NCBI GenBank assembly: GCA_003167495.1
Contig: PMSX01000324.1
Location: 1-52,878 of the forward strand
DNA: 52,878 bases
Direction: 5' to 3'
Source: Bryobacterales bacterium
Lineage (GTDB): Bacteria; Acidobacteriota; Terriglobia; Bryobacterales; Bryobacteraceae
Shown here: in pieces, positions 16,303 through 25,000 of the stretch
Position numbering within the stretch: position 1 is the first letter of the stretch
Layout: each line of letters starts with the position of its first letter
The notes under the pieces: generated by a model
Seen by the model: the letters and a program-made list of their open reading frames with translations, nothing else
Databases searched by the model: none
What the model was told of the DNA's origin: nothing
Made by a program: the position numbers and the translations under genes

Positions 16303-16362
16303 ATGAATCGGCTTCCCATAGTCGTCGCGCTCCTCGGCCCGGTCGTTACAGGCTCTGCTTAG
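16303..16362 (+). CDS. Candidate ilv leader peptide, rich in Ile/Val/Leu
   Basis: An open frame of 19 codons reads MNRLPIVVALLGPVVTGSA. Eight of 19 residues are branched-chain amino acids, with the cluster I-V-V-A-L-L and then V-V. It lies between a plausible promoter and a strong terminator, directly ahead of ilvB, which is the layout of ribosome-mediated attenuation in enterobacterial ilv leaders. Bases GGCCC at 16336-16340, inside the peptide gene, could pair with GGGCC in the 5' arm of the terminator (16387-16391) as antiterminator. The weak point is the ribosome-binding site: no clear Shine-Dalgarno precedes the ATG. Function is inferred from composition and position. Confidence 0.6.
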   Translation: MNRLPIVVALLGPVVTGSA

Positions 16363-16386
16363 GAACGCCTCACGAGTTAGAATCGA

Positions 16387-16428
16387 GGGCCACCTGGCGG
16401 AGAACAAAATCAGCCAAGTGGCCCTTTT
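16387..16428 (+). terminator. Strong terminator upstream of ilvB, candidate attenuator
   Basis: GGGCCAC (16387-16393) pairs with GTGGCCC (16418-16424), one mismatch, then TGGC (16395-16398) with GCCA (16413-16416), around a 14-base A-rich loop and followed by TTTT. It ends 60 bases before the ilvB ATG on the same strand, where a terminator makes sense only as regulatory. Confidence 0.85.
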
Positions 16429-16488
16429 CATTTGTAAAGTCAGAAAATAGGAAAACGGAGTTTAGTCACTTCATTCGAACGAACGCTT

Positions 16489-18216
16489 ATGCCAACAAAC
16501 TTGTTATCCGGTGCCAAAATCCTGCTGCATTGCTTGACCGCCGAAAACGTCGAATGCATTTTCGGCTACCCGGGCGGTGTGACTCTGCCGCTGTATGACG
16601 CGCTTTACGATTACCCCATCAAGCACGTCCTCGTACGGCACGAACAGAATGCCGCTTTCGCTGCGCAAGGTTACGCGCGCACCACCGGCAAGGTAGGCGT
16701 TTGCTGTGCCACGTCTGGACCCGGCGCCACCAACCTGGTCACTGGCCTCGTCGACGCCATGATGGATTCCATTCCGATCGTTGCGCTCACCGGACAAGTC
16801 TCCAGCAAGCTCATGGGCACCGACGCGTTTCAGGAAGCCGACACATTCGGCATCACGCGTTCCGCCACCAAGCACAATTTCCTCGTGAAAAATATAGCCG
16901 ACCTGCCGCAAGTCATTCACGAAGCGTTTTATCTAGCGGCTTCCGGGCGTCCCGGCCCCGTGCTGGTCGATATAACCAAAGACGCGTTCCAGGCGCAAGC
17001 GCACTACGCGCCCGTCACCGAGATTCATTTGCCGGGTTACAAGGTTTACAGCGAAGGCCACTCTGGACAAATCAAGCGTGCCGCGCAAATGATGTGGGAA
17101 GCGGAACGGCCTTTTATCTACGCGGGTGGCGGCGTGATTGCAGCCAATGCCAGCGCGGAATTACGCGCACTGGTCGAAGCGCTCGATGCGCCCACGGTCT
17201 GCACGCTCATGGGCTTGGGCGCGCTGGCCGCTGAACACCGCAACTTCATCAGCATGCCTGGCATGCACGGCAGCTATGCCGCCAACATGGGCATGTCGGG
17301 TACGGATTTGATCATCGCATTAGGCGTACGTTTTGACGACCGCGTCACCGGACGCCTCGCCGCCTTCGCCCCGCACGCCAAAGTGATCCACGTCGACATT
17401 GATCCAGCGGAAATCAGCAAGAACCGCCAAGCCGATCTGCCCATCGTTGGCGACGTGAAAAAAGTGATGCCGAAGTTACTTAATGAGCTGAACGATCTAG
17501 CGCCCGCAATGAAGGCCAAGAACGCCGGCGCGCGGCAAGCTTGGTGGAAGCAAATCCAAGAGTGGAAAGAAGAGCATCCTCTTTTGCCCATCAAATCGGA
17601 TACGGAGATCAAGCCGCAGCACTTGATGGCTGAGATTGACCGGCTTTCGGGCGGTCGCGCCATTGTCGCCAGCGACGTGGGCCAGCACCAGATGTGGGCC
17701 GCACAGTTGATCCGCTTTAATGAACCGCGCCTGTGGATCAATTCCGGCGGATTGGGTTCCATGGGTTTTGGTTTGCCTGCGGCGATTGGCGCGCAATTCG
17801 CGCGGCCCGACAAGCTCGTGTTCGCAATTGTCGGTGACGGCGGATTCCAAATGTCGATTCCCGAACTTGCCACTATTGCCAATCATGCGTTGCCCATCAA
17901 AATCATTGTGATGAACAACAGTTATCTTGGCATGATCCGGCAATGGCAGGAACTCTTCTATAACAACCGTCTGAGTGAATGCGCGCTCACCTCTTTCCCC
18001 GACGTGGAGAAACTGGCTGGCGCATACGGTTTTACAGGCCGCACAGTAAGTTCTGTGGACGAGATGCCAGCCGCGTTGAAAGCCGCCGTTGACGAGCCGG
18101 GTCCGTTCCTCCTGAACGTCAAGGTGACGCCGTTTGAGAATGTATACCCAATGGTGCCCGCCGGTGGCGCCATCAATGAAATGGTTTTGCGGCCGCCACA
18201 GCCGGTGGAGGTATAA
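16489..18216 (+). CDS. ilvB: Acetolactate synthase large (catalytic) subunit
   Basis: A 575-residue thiamine diphosphate enzyme. Catalytic Glu52 lies in VRHEQNAAFAAQGYAR, the FAD-binding middle domain spans about 190-340, and the ThDP/Mg motif GDGGFQMSIPEL...IVMNNSYLGM lies near 445-485. It condenses two pyruvates, or pyruvate with 2-ketobutyrate, in the first common step of valine, leucine and isoleucine synthesis. Length fits the biosynthetic enzyme. The small subunit follows at 3 bases. Regulation is likely by the upstream leader/attenuator as well as by Val feedback through IlvN. Confidence 0.96.
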   Translation: MPTNLLSGAKILLHCLTAENVECIFGYPGGVTLPLYDALYDYPIKHVLVRHEQNAAFAAQGYARTTGKVGVCCATSGPGATNLVTGLVDAMMDSIPIVALTGQVSSKLMGTDAFQEADTFGITRSATKHNFLVKNIADLPQVIHEAFYLAASGRPGPVLVDITKDAFQAQAHYAPVTEIHLPGYKVYSEGHSGQIKRAAQMMWEAERPFIYAGGGVIAANASAELRALVEALDAPTVCTLMGLGALAAEHRNFISMPGMHGSYAANMGMSGTDLIIALGVRFDDRVTGRLAAFAPHAKVIHVDIDPAEISKNRQADLPIVGDVKKVMPKLLNELNDLAPAMKAKNAGARQAWWKQIQEWKEEHPLLPIKSDTEIKPQHLMAEIDRLSGGRAIVASDVGQHQMWAAQLIRFNEPRLWINSGGLGSMGFGLPAAIGAQFARPDKLVFAIVGDGGFQMSIPELATIANHALPIKIIVMNNSYLGMIRQWQELFYNNRLSECALTSFPDVEKLAGAYGFTGRTVSSVDEMPAALKAAVDEPGPFLLNVKVTPFENVYPMVPAGGAINEMVLRPPQPVEV

Positions 18217-18219
18217 CCT

Positions 18220-18771
18220 ATGCAACAAATCATTTCGATATTGATGGAGAACAAGCCCGGCGCACTCATGCGTGTCACCGGTTTACTGAGCCAGCGCGGT
18301 TACAACATTGAGACGTTGACCGTAGCACGCACCTTCGACCCAACGCTCTCGCGCATGACCATCACCGTCGAAGTCGAGCCAAGCACCCGTGCGCAAGTCA
18401 TTAAGCAGATGTCGAAGCTGATCAACGTACTGCAGGCAACCGATGTAACCGACGGCCCGGCGGTCAACCGCGAACTGTTGTTGATCCGCGTCAAAACCAC
18501 CCAGCAGAACCGCACCGCAGTCTTGAAAGAAGCCGAGATCTTTCATGCGCGCGTGATCGATTCCACCACCGAAGGCTTTTGCCTGGAAGCCACCGGCGAT
18601 CCGGAAAAGCTCGATGAATTTGTCGATGTCATGCGCGGCTACGGCGAGATTGAAGTCACTCGCTCCGGCATGGTCGCCATGTCGCTCGACAACAAAAAGC
18701 TGCGCCTTTCGGCCCCCGTGCCTTTGGGCGCTTCCGCCGACGAAGCGCTCGAATTTCAAAGAGCCGACTGA
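18220..18771 (+). CDS. ilvN: Acetolactate synthase small (regulatory) subunit
   Basis: A 183-residue protein with an N-terminal ACT domain (about 1-75: ISILMENKPGALMRVTGLLSQRGYNIETLTV), which binds valine, and the C-terminal ALS_ss domain (about 85-160). It activates IlvB and confers feedback inhibition. The start codon lies 3 bases after the ilvB stop, within a GGAGG-containing ribosome-binding context, so the two are translationally linked. The long form (over 160 residues) is the IlvH/IlvN type rather than the short IlvM. The symbol ilvH is used for the same protein in many genomes. Confidence 0.95.
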   Translation: MQQIISILMENKPGALMRVTGLLSQRGYNIETLTVARTFDPTLSRMTITVEVEPSTRAQVIKQMSKLINVLQATDVTDGPAVNRELLLIRVKTTQQNRTAVLKEAEIFHARVIDSTTEGFCLEATGDPEKLDEFVDVMRGYGEIEVTRSGMVAMSLDNKKLRLSAPVPLGASADEALEFQRAD

Positions 18772-18778
18772 GAAAAAA

Positions 18779-18823
18779 AGCACATGACCCCGCAAAGAAA
18801 AGGGAGCACATGACGCCGCAAAG
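18779..18823 (+). repeat. 19-base direct repeat between ilvN and ilvC
   Basis: AGCACATGACCCCGCAAAG at 18779-18797 recurs at 18805-18823 with one change (C to G at the eleventh base). The second copy supplies the left arm and loop of the terminator at 18802-18843. It may be a duplication that built the hairpin. Confidence 0.7.
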
Positions 18824-18843
18824 CAGGCGTGTTCCCTCTTTTT
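18802..18843 (+). terminator. Intrinsic terminator between ilvN and ilvC
   Basis: GGGAGCAC (18802-18809) pairs with GTGTTCCC (18829-18836), with one G-U pair, followed by TCTTTTT. It would reduce transcription of ilvC from the ilvBN promoter, or act as a second attenuation point. No separate promoter for ilvC is obvious in the 46 bases that follow. Confidence 0.72.
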
Positions 18844-18889
18844 CGCTGCTCTCCACCACGAATTTTTGAACGAAGCAAATAAGGACACT

Positions 18890-19924
18890 ATGCCACGTAG
18901 ATTTTATGAAAAAGACGCCAGCCTCGCGCCGCTCCAAAAGAAAACAATCGCCATCATTGGCTATGGAAGCCAGGGCCACGCGCATGCGTTGAACCTGCGC
19001 GATTCTGGCTTGCGCGTTGTGGTCGGCTTGCCCGCTACCAGCAAAAGCATCGCCAAAGCCAAAGCTGCCGGCCTCGAAGTATTGAGCGTCGCCGATGCCG
19101 CCAAAATCGCCGACACTATCATGATTCTTGTCCCCGATCACGTGCAAGGCGACACCTATCGCAACGACATCGCCCCGCACATGACCAAGGGCAAGACCTT
19201 GATGTTCGCCCACGGCTTCAACATTCACTTCAACGAAATCAAGCCGCCCGCCGATATCGACGTCTCCATGATTGCGCCGAAAGCTCCCGGCCATCGCGTC
19301 CGTGAATTGTTCACCGAAGGCGTGGGCGTGCCCGCCTTGGTCGCCATCGCCCAAGATGCCTCGGGCAAGGCGATGGAGAATGCGCTTTCGTACGCGTTCG
19401 GCCTAGGCTGTCTGAAAGCCGGCGTGATTGAGACCACCTTCAAAGAAGAAACCGAAAGCGATTTGTTCGGCGAACAAGCCGTCCTCTGCGGGGGTGTCAG
19501 TGAACTCATCCGCGCCGGTTTTGAAACCTTGACCGAAGCTGGCTACGCGCCCGAGATCGCTTATTTCGAATGTCTGCATGAATTAAAGCTGATCGTCGAC
19601 CTCATCTACGAAGGCGGCTTAGGTTACATGCGTTATTCCGTCTCCGATACCGCAGAGTATGGCGATTACACACGCGGTCCACGCATTGTTAACGCCCAAA
19701 CTCGCGCTGAGATGAAGAAGATTCTCAGCGAAATTCAGTCCGGCGAATTTGCGCGCACCTGGCTGCAGGAAAATCGCGATGGCCGCAAGAAGTTCTTGGC
19801 CATGCGCGAAGCCGCCAAGACCCAACCCATCGAAAAGGTAGGCGCCGAGCTACGCGCCATGATGCCGTTCTTGAAGAAGCGCAAAGAAGCCGGCGTCCCC
19901 GAAGAAGCCGCCGTCACCGCCTAA
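18890..19924 (+). CDS. ilvC: Ketol-acid reductoisomerase
   Basis: The ATG at 18890 is chosen because AAGGA lies just upstream and MPRRFYEKDASL is a typical N-terminus; a TTG 24 bases earlier is less likely. The 344-residue protein has the NADPH-binding GYGSQGHAHALNLRDSG, the DH loop VPDHVQGDTY and the C-terminal Mg/substrate helices (KEETESDLFGEQ, FECLHELKLIVDLIYEGG, SDTAEYGD). This is the short class I enzyme, second step in Val/Ile synthesis after IlvBN. ilvD is not in the window. Confidence 0.95.
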   Translation: MPRRFYEKDASLAPLQKKTIAIIGYGSQGHAHALNLRDSGLRVVVGLPATSKSIAKAKAAGLEVLSVADAAKIADTIMILVPDHVQGDTYRNDIAPHMTKGKTLMFAHGFNIHFNEIKPPADIDVSMIAPKAPGHRVRELFTEGVGVPALVAIAQDASGKAMENALSYAFGLGCLKAGVIETTFKEETESDLFGEQAVLCGGVSELIRAGFETLTEAGYAPEIAYFECLHELKLIVDLIYEGGLGYMRYSVSDTAEYGDYTRGPRIVNAQTRAEMKKILSEIQSGEFARTWLQENRDGRKKFLAMREAAKTQPIEKVGAELRAMMPFLKKRKEAGVPEEAAVTA

Positions 19925-19938
19925 CAAAAACACCAACA

Positions 19939-19978
19939 CAAAGCCGCCGATTGATTTGCCCTAGGCGGTACGGCTTTG
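19939..19978 (+). terminator. Possible bidirectional terminator after ilvC
   Basis: AAAGCCG pairs with CGGCTTT around an inner GCC/GGC element, between the converging ilvC and toxin genes. T-runs are short, so this is a modest call. Confidence 0.4.
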
Positions 19979-20238
19979 CGAGGTGTGCCAGATGCGCCAT
20001 ATTTCGATTGTTTGGTCGCTCACGCGGTAAACGGCATATAAGGCAAAGGCGAGAACAAAATCTCCCGGGTTCCCTCGACGCGGCCGGGCCTCCCGATATG
20101 CGGCGCTTCTTTCAAGCCGCGAATTCTCTCGTACAACTTGCGCATGGTCGGCTGGCGATAACGGGGGTTGTGCTTTTTCAAGTAATCGCTGATGCTCTGC
20201 ATGTCTTTGGCCGCGGGGGGCGTCCATCGAATGCGCAT
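19961..20238 (-). pseudogene. ParE/RelE-like toxin gene with a single-base frameshift
   Basis: From the ATG at 20238 the frame encodes MRIRWTPPAAKDMQSISDYL...GRPGRVEGTREILFSPLPY, the N-terminal three quarters of a ParE-type toxin, then stops after MPFTA. The next frame continues with AVYRVSDQTIEIWRIWH, the family's conserved final strands. Adding one base near 20045, at the TATAT of the PY codons, would give the usual PYIAVYRV. So this gene is disabled by a one-base deletion, or the base is a sequencing error. The antitoxin upstream is intact and overlaps its start (TAATG). Confidence 0.8.
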
Positions 20239-20459
20239 TAGGAACGGAGCATGTCTTCAAAGCGTGCGTCCATCTCATCTTCTTCGATGAACTCGCCGCG
20301 GTCGGCAAATGCCTTCGCTTCGAGAACAGCGGCGCGAAAATTGGCGTCGTCGATAAACTGCAATGCGGCGTCTTTGACGAGCCGTTCGGCGTCGGTGCCA
20401 GCGGCTCTGGCGGCTTGTACTATCTGCGCTTCCTGCTCGCGCGTGAAATGAACTTCCAT
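20238..20459 (-). CDS. Antitoxin of the ParE-like pair
   Basis: A 73-residue protein starting at the ATG MEVHFTREQEAQI; a TTG 18 bases upstream is less likely. The N-terminal half fits a short helical DNA-binding/dimer region (VHFTREQEAQIVQAARAAGTD) and the second half is acidic and helical (EEDEMDARFEDMLRS), as needed to mask a basic ParE toxin. The TAA stop overlaps the toxin ATG by one base, marking them as one operon. The toxin is frameshifted, leaving the antitoxin possibly without a target. Confidence 0.78.
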   Translation of the reverse strand: MEVHFTREQEAQIVQAARAAGTDAERLVKDAALQFIDDANFRAAVLEAKAFADRGEFIEEDEMDARFEDMLRS

Positions 20460-20640
20460 TGTTTTAAGGTAAACCAAACGGTGGAGGCTGTCCAGGTTTG
20501 GGCTACCCCGCGTCGGGGACTGAAGAGCGTAAAGAAGCCGACGTCACCGCCTAGAATATTTCACAATCCGAGCCGGGACGTCAGCGACCTAATTTGGCAA
20601 AGGAAGGTGTAGCACTTGGCGTTGGTATACTGCCCCAACC

Positions 20641-21996
20641 ATGAAACTCTTCCTTTTATCACTCGTCGGCATTGCCGTTTTTTCCTTCACCGCCTCAGCT
20701 GTGGACGTTTCCAATCCTAAACCCGACGCCCGCTTCAAAGCCGACTTACTGGTTGTGGTGGCTCACCCGGACGACGAAACCGAAATCGGCGCATATTTGG
20801 CCAGGGCCATCTTTGATGAAAAGAAACGGGTGGCGGTGGTGTTCGGAACGCGCGGCAATCAAGGTGGGGATTCTGAGGGACTGGCACAGTCGGCTGCGCT
20901 TGGTACGATTCGCGAGATTGAAGCGCGGCAAGCGATGGCATATTTCGGAGTGATGAATGTCTGGTTCCTCAATGGGCTCGACACGCCTGGCCAAAACGTC
21001 CTTGGCTCGCTTGAAACCTGGAACCATGGCGATGCACTGGGCAAGCTTGTGCGGATTATGAGGCTGACTAGGCCAGGCGTAGTCGCAACGTGGCTCCCGG
21101 AATGGGTTGCCGGCGAAAACCACGGCGATCATCAGGCTGCGGGAGTGATTGCTACAGAGGCGTTCGATATGGCAGGCGATCCGACTGCATTCGCCGAGCA
21201 AGTGGCTGCCCCCAACAATCGCTTCGATGTAGGCAACCTGACAGAAGGTCTCTCAGTCTGGCAGCCTGAGAAGCTTTATTACTTTAGCGATACCGCCCAC
21301 CCAGAGACTCTGAAGGACAAGGGGCCAGCCTATTCCTCGACTGACAGTTCACCATCGCGCCACGTTTCCTATGCGCGCCTCGCAGCCGAAGAGTGTGCCT
21401 TTCACCTGACGCAAGGAGATAGCGGCCAGTTAGCCAAGGCAGCTCTTGAAAAGAACGACTTGCACTACTTTGAAACTCCGGTTCTGTTCGTCAATGGCAA
21501 ATCACACGTCAAGTCTTCCTCCGAAGGCGACCTGTTCGAAGGTGTGGTGCAACGCGGCATTCCTTATCAGCCACCTCCCGGTTATGTCGCTCCCAAACTC
21601 GCCTCACCCGCAATTGAGCTTGGCGGACCCTGGCGTTTCTATACTGCTTTCTGGCAGGCGCACGATCTCAAAAGCCTACCCGGCCTCATCGCCCCCGAGA
21701 TTATGGCAAAGCCGGGTGCCCGCTTTGTGATTCCGTTGATTGTGCAGAATCCAACGGAGGCATCGCTCGAGGTGAAACTCTCAATCGAAATTCCCGAAGG
21801 TTGGACGATGGTTCGTCAACCGCCGAGTCCCTCGCTTGTCGAAGCGCAAAGCGATTACAGCTATATCTTCGAAGTGAAAACAGCTTCGGCACAAAAAGGA
21901 TGGAAATTCATCACGGTGAACGCCGTGGCCCAAGATCGAGTAATTGGAACGATTCGCATCCGGGTGGAAATCGATCCGGGTGCGATGCCCGAGTGA
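20641..21996 (+). CDS. PIG-L family deacetylase with C-terminal NEW3-like domain, exported
   Basis: A 451-residue protein with a signal peptide (MKLFLLSLVGIAVFSFTASA). Zinc ligands are His42-Pro-Asp-Asp45 in VVAHPDDE and the HGDH of GENHGDHQAAG (near 160-164). PIG-L/LmbE enzymes remove N-acetyl groups from GlcNAc-linked substrates. After about residue 340 a beta-sandwich follows (FVIPLIVQNPTEASLEVKLSIEIPEGW), as in NEW3/NPCBM-associated domains that sit on glycosidases and may bind carbohydrate. Exported, it may act on cell-surface or environmental amino sugars. It is not in an operon. Confidence 0.85.
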   Translation: MKLFLLSLVGIAVFSFTASAVDVSNPKPDARFKADLLVVVAHPDDETEIGAYLARAIFDEKKRVAVVFGTRGNQGGDSEGLAQSAALGTIREIEARQAMAYFGVMNVWFLNGLDTPGQNVLGSLETWNHGDALGKLVRIMRLTRPGVVATWLPEWVAGENHGDHQAAGVIATEAFDMAGDPTAFAEQVAAPNNRFDVGNLTEGLSVWQPEKLYYFSDTAHPETLKDKGPAYSSTDSSPSRHVSYARLAAEECAFHLTQGDSGQLAKAALEKNDLHYFETPVLFVNGKSHVKSSSEGDLFEGVVQRGIPYQPPPGYVAPKLASPAIELGGPWRFYTAFWQAHDLKSLPGLIAPEIMAKPGARFVIPLIVQNPTEASLEVKLSIEIPEGWTMVRQPPSPSLVEAQSDYSYIFEVKTASAQKGWKFITVNAVAQDRVIGTIRIRVEIDPGAMPE

Positions 21997-22068
21997 GCGA
22001 CTAAGTAACTTTACGGTCACCCGTTATTGCGGAAATCTTGCTAGACTTACCTGCCAAGGGGGTTTCTC

Positions 22069-25000
22069 ATGCAGTTTTCCCGATATCGACTTCTTACCGT
22101 CGCAATCCTGTTTCTTCTTTCGGCCTTCATGGCAAGCGGTCAAGCTACGTCAGGCAACATAACCGGCACGGTTGTCGATAGCTCTGGGGCGGCCCTCCCA
22201 AACGCCAAGATCACAATTACGGATCTGGATCGTGGAACCGTGGAGCACATCCAAAGCAACGGGGATGGCAACTTCGCTCAGACCCACCTGCTGGCGGGAC
22301 ACTACCGCGTGACAGTGGAAAACTTGGGTTTCTCGACGCTGTCTGAAAATGCCACCGTCGAGGTGGATGCAACCACTCAACTGGCGATCAAGCTCACACC
22401 AGGCCAAGTGCAAACCACCGTCGAGGTATCCGACGCTACCCCGCTGCTCACTACCGACCGCGCTGAGATTGCGACCACGCTCACGGGCGGCCAGGTAGCG
22501 GAACTTCCCGTTTTGGACCGCAATATCACGAATCTGCTGCTCGAAGTACCCGGCACCCAACTCAACACCTGGGCTCATTCGGCGGCGGAAAATCCTGAGC
22601 AGGGAATTCAGGCCAATGTTAACGGCCAGTTCTTTACCACCAATGGCTTCCTGCTGGATGGCACGGAGAACGAGAGCGCCATTCTCGGTATTGCCGTGAT
22701 CAATCCGAACATCGACGCGCTACAGGAGTTCAAAGTGAGCACCAGCAACTACGACGCCGAGTTCGGGGCGGCATCGGGAGCGCTGATTCAAGCCACCACA
22801 AAATCGGGCACGAATCAGTGGCATGGATCGCTGTTCGAATTCCTGCGAAACGATATTACGAACGCTACCAACCCGTTCACGCAGATCAATCCGTCGCTGC
22901 GCTGGAATCAATTCGGCGGATCGCTAGGCGCGCCCATTGTGAAAGACAAACTGTTCGGCTTCTTCGATTACCAGGGCACGCGCCGGCGGACCGGCGGTTC
23001 GGTGCTTACCACTGTTCCGACGGCAGCAGAACGGAACGGCGATTTGTCTGCACTGCTGGGCAACTATATCTGCGCCAATGGAACGGTCTCGGCAAGCCCA
23101 TGCGCGAACCCCTATATGGTGACCACCACCCAAGGCAACAGTGTGCCCGCGCAAGCCGGCATGGTGTTCGACCCTAACACAGGTAACCCAACTACCGGTT
23201 CAGGCCGCCAAGTCTATTCTCAAAACGGCCAACTCAACGTGATCCCGGTTGCCTTGCCCATGCAGAAGCTGCTGGCGCTCCTTCCCCTTCCAAACACTGG
23301 CGGTGGCAATATCTATAACAACTACATCAGCGACGGCGTACAAGCTTTCGACACCGACCAATATGACGGCCGCGTGGATTACAACTGGACTACCAATACT
23401 CACCTTTTTGCGCGTTACACACTCGCCGACTACAATAACAACGCCCCGGCGGCGTTTGGCGCTGCGGGAGGCGGACCGAGCCCATTCAGTTTTTCCGGCG
23501 ATTCGATCGACCGCAACCAAAGCCTGGCGGTTGGCCTGGATCATACATTCAGTCCGAGCTTAGTCACCGATGGCCGCTTCGGCTTCTACCGCTATCGTAT
23601 CCGCGTTGAGCCGGGCGATGCCGGAACCACCCCGGCCACCGATGCGGGTCTCCCAGGACTGAACACTGGCGCGGCCTCCACTTCTGGGCTGCCTGCCTTC
23701 TACATCAATGGAAATGGCGGCTTCAACTTCGGGTACGGATTAGGAGTGAATCAATGCAACTGCCCCTTGAAAGAGACTGAGAATCAGTTCCAATGGGTAG
23801 ATAATTGGACCAAAATCACCGGCAACCACACCATAAAATTCGGGGTAGATGTGCGCCGATCGCAGCAACAGCGCATCCCGAGCGATCTTCATCGTTCAGG
23901 CGAAATCACCTTTACGGATTCAGTGACCGGTAATCCCGATGTTGACAACGTTGCTGCCGGTCTGGCATCTACCGGTTCGGCACTGGGTTCTTATTTGCTC
24001 GGCCTCCCAAGCACCTTTGGCCGCTACTACACGGCCTACGATTACTATCCAGGGCTTCGCGAAACCCGGATGTTCTTTTTTGCGCAGGACTCCTGGCGTA
24101 TTACTCCCCAACTGACTCTGAATTACGGATTACGATGGGAGGATTATTTACCACAAACCGCGGCGAAGCCCGGCGGCGCAGGGAGCTTCGATCCGGCCAC
24201 CGGCGATGTTTTGGTGGCAGGTGTTGGCTCAGTTCCACTCAACCTTGGTGTAAAGGCGTATAACCTTGGTTTCGCGCCTCGCTTGGGAATTGCTTATCAA
24301 GTAACTCCGAAAACGGTAATTCGCACGGGCTTTGGCGTCAGTTTCAATCCGGGGGGACTGGGCGCGGTATTTGGCCAGGGCGCCGATTACAATCCGCCAA
24401 TTGTCAATGCGCAGAGTGTGAATCAAAATAACAGCTATATTGCCCCATTCAGCCTGTTAAACGGTCCCCCCGCGCCTCCTGAACCGGCTGTGGGCACGAA
24501 CGGCACTTATCCCTTGCCCGACGGCATCGGTATCAATTACTTTCTCAGTCCGCTGAATTCTTACCGCATTCCGGAGGTATACTTCTGGAACTTCACCGTT
24601 CAGCATAGGTTCACTCCAACCCTGGCGCTGGAAGTCGCATACGTCGGCAATGTTGGACGTCATTTGTACGAAACTTTGAATGCGAACCAAGCGGTTCCGG
24701 GTCCGGGAGACGTTGATCCGCGCCGGCCGTTCTATAATCTTTACGGCCTGGAACAAGGCCTCTACCAGTACTGTAACTGCGATACTTCGAATTACAATGG
24801 ATTGCAAACAAAGCTGCAAAAACAGCTGTCTCATGGGTTGGATTTCCTACTCACTTATACGTGGTCGAAAGCGCTGACTGACACGGAAGGCGGTGGCGTT
24901 CCGTCGAACAGTTATGACGTGCGTTCCGATTACGGGCCAGCTTCATGGGATCGCGCCCAGACATTTACTTTCGAACATAACTGGAACCTGCCTTTTGGCC

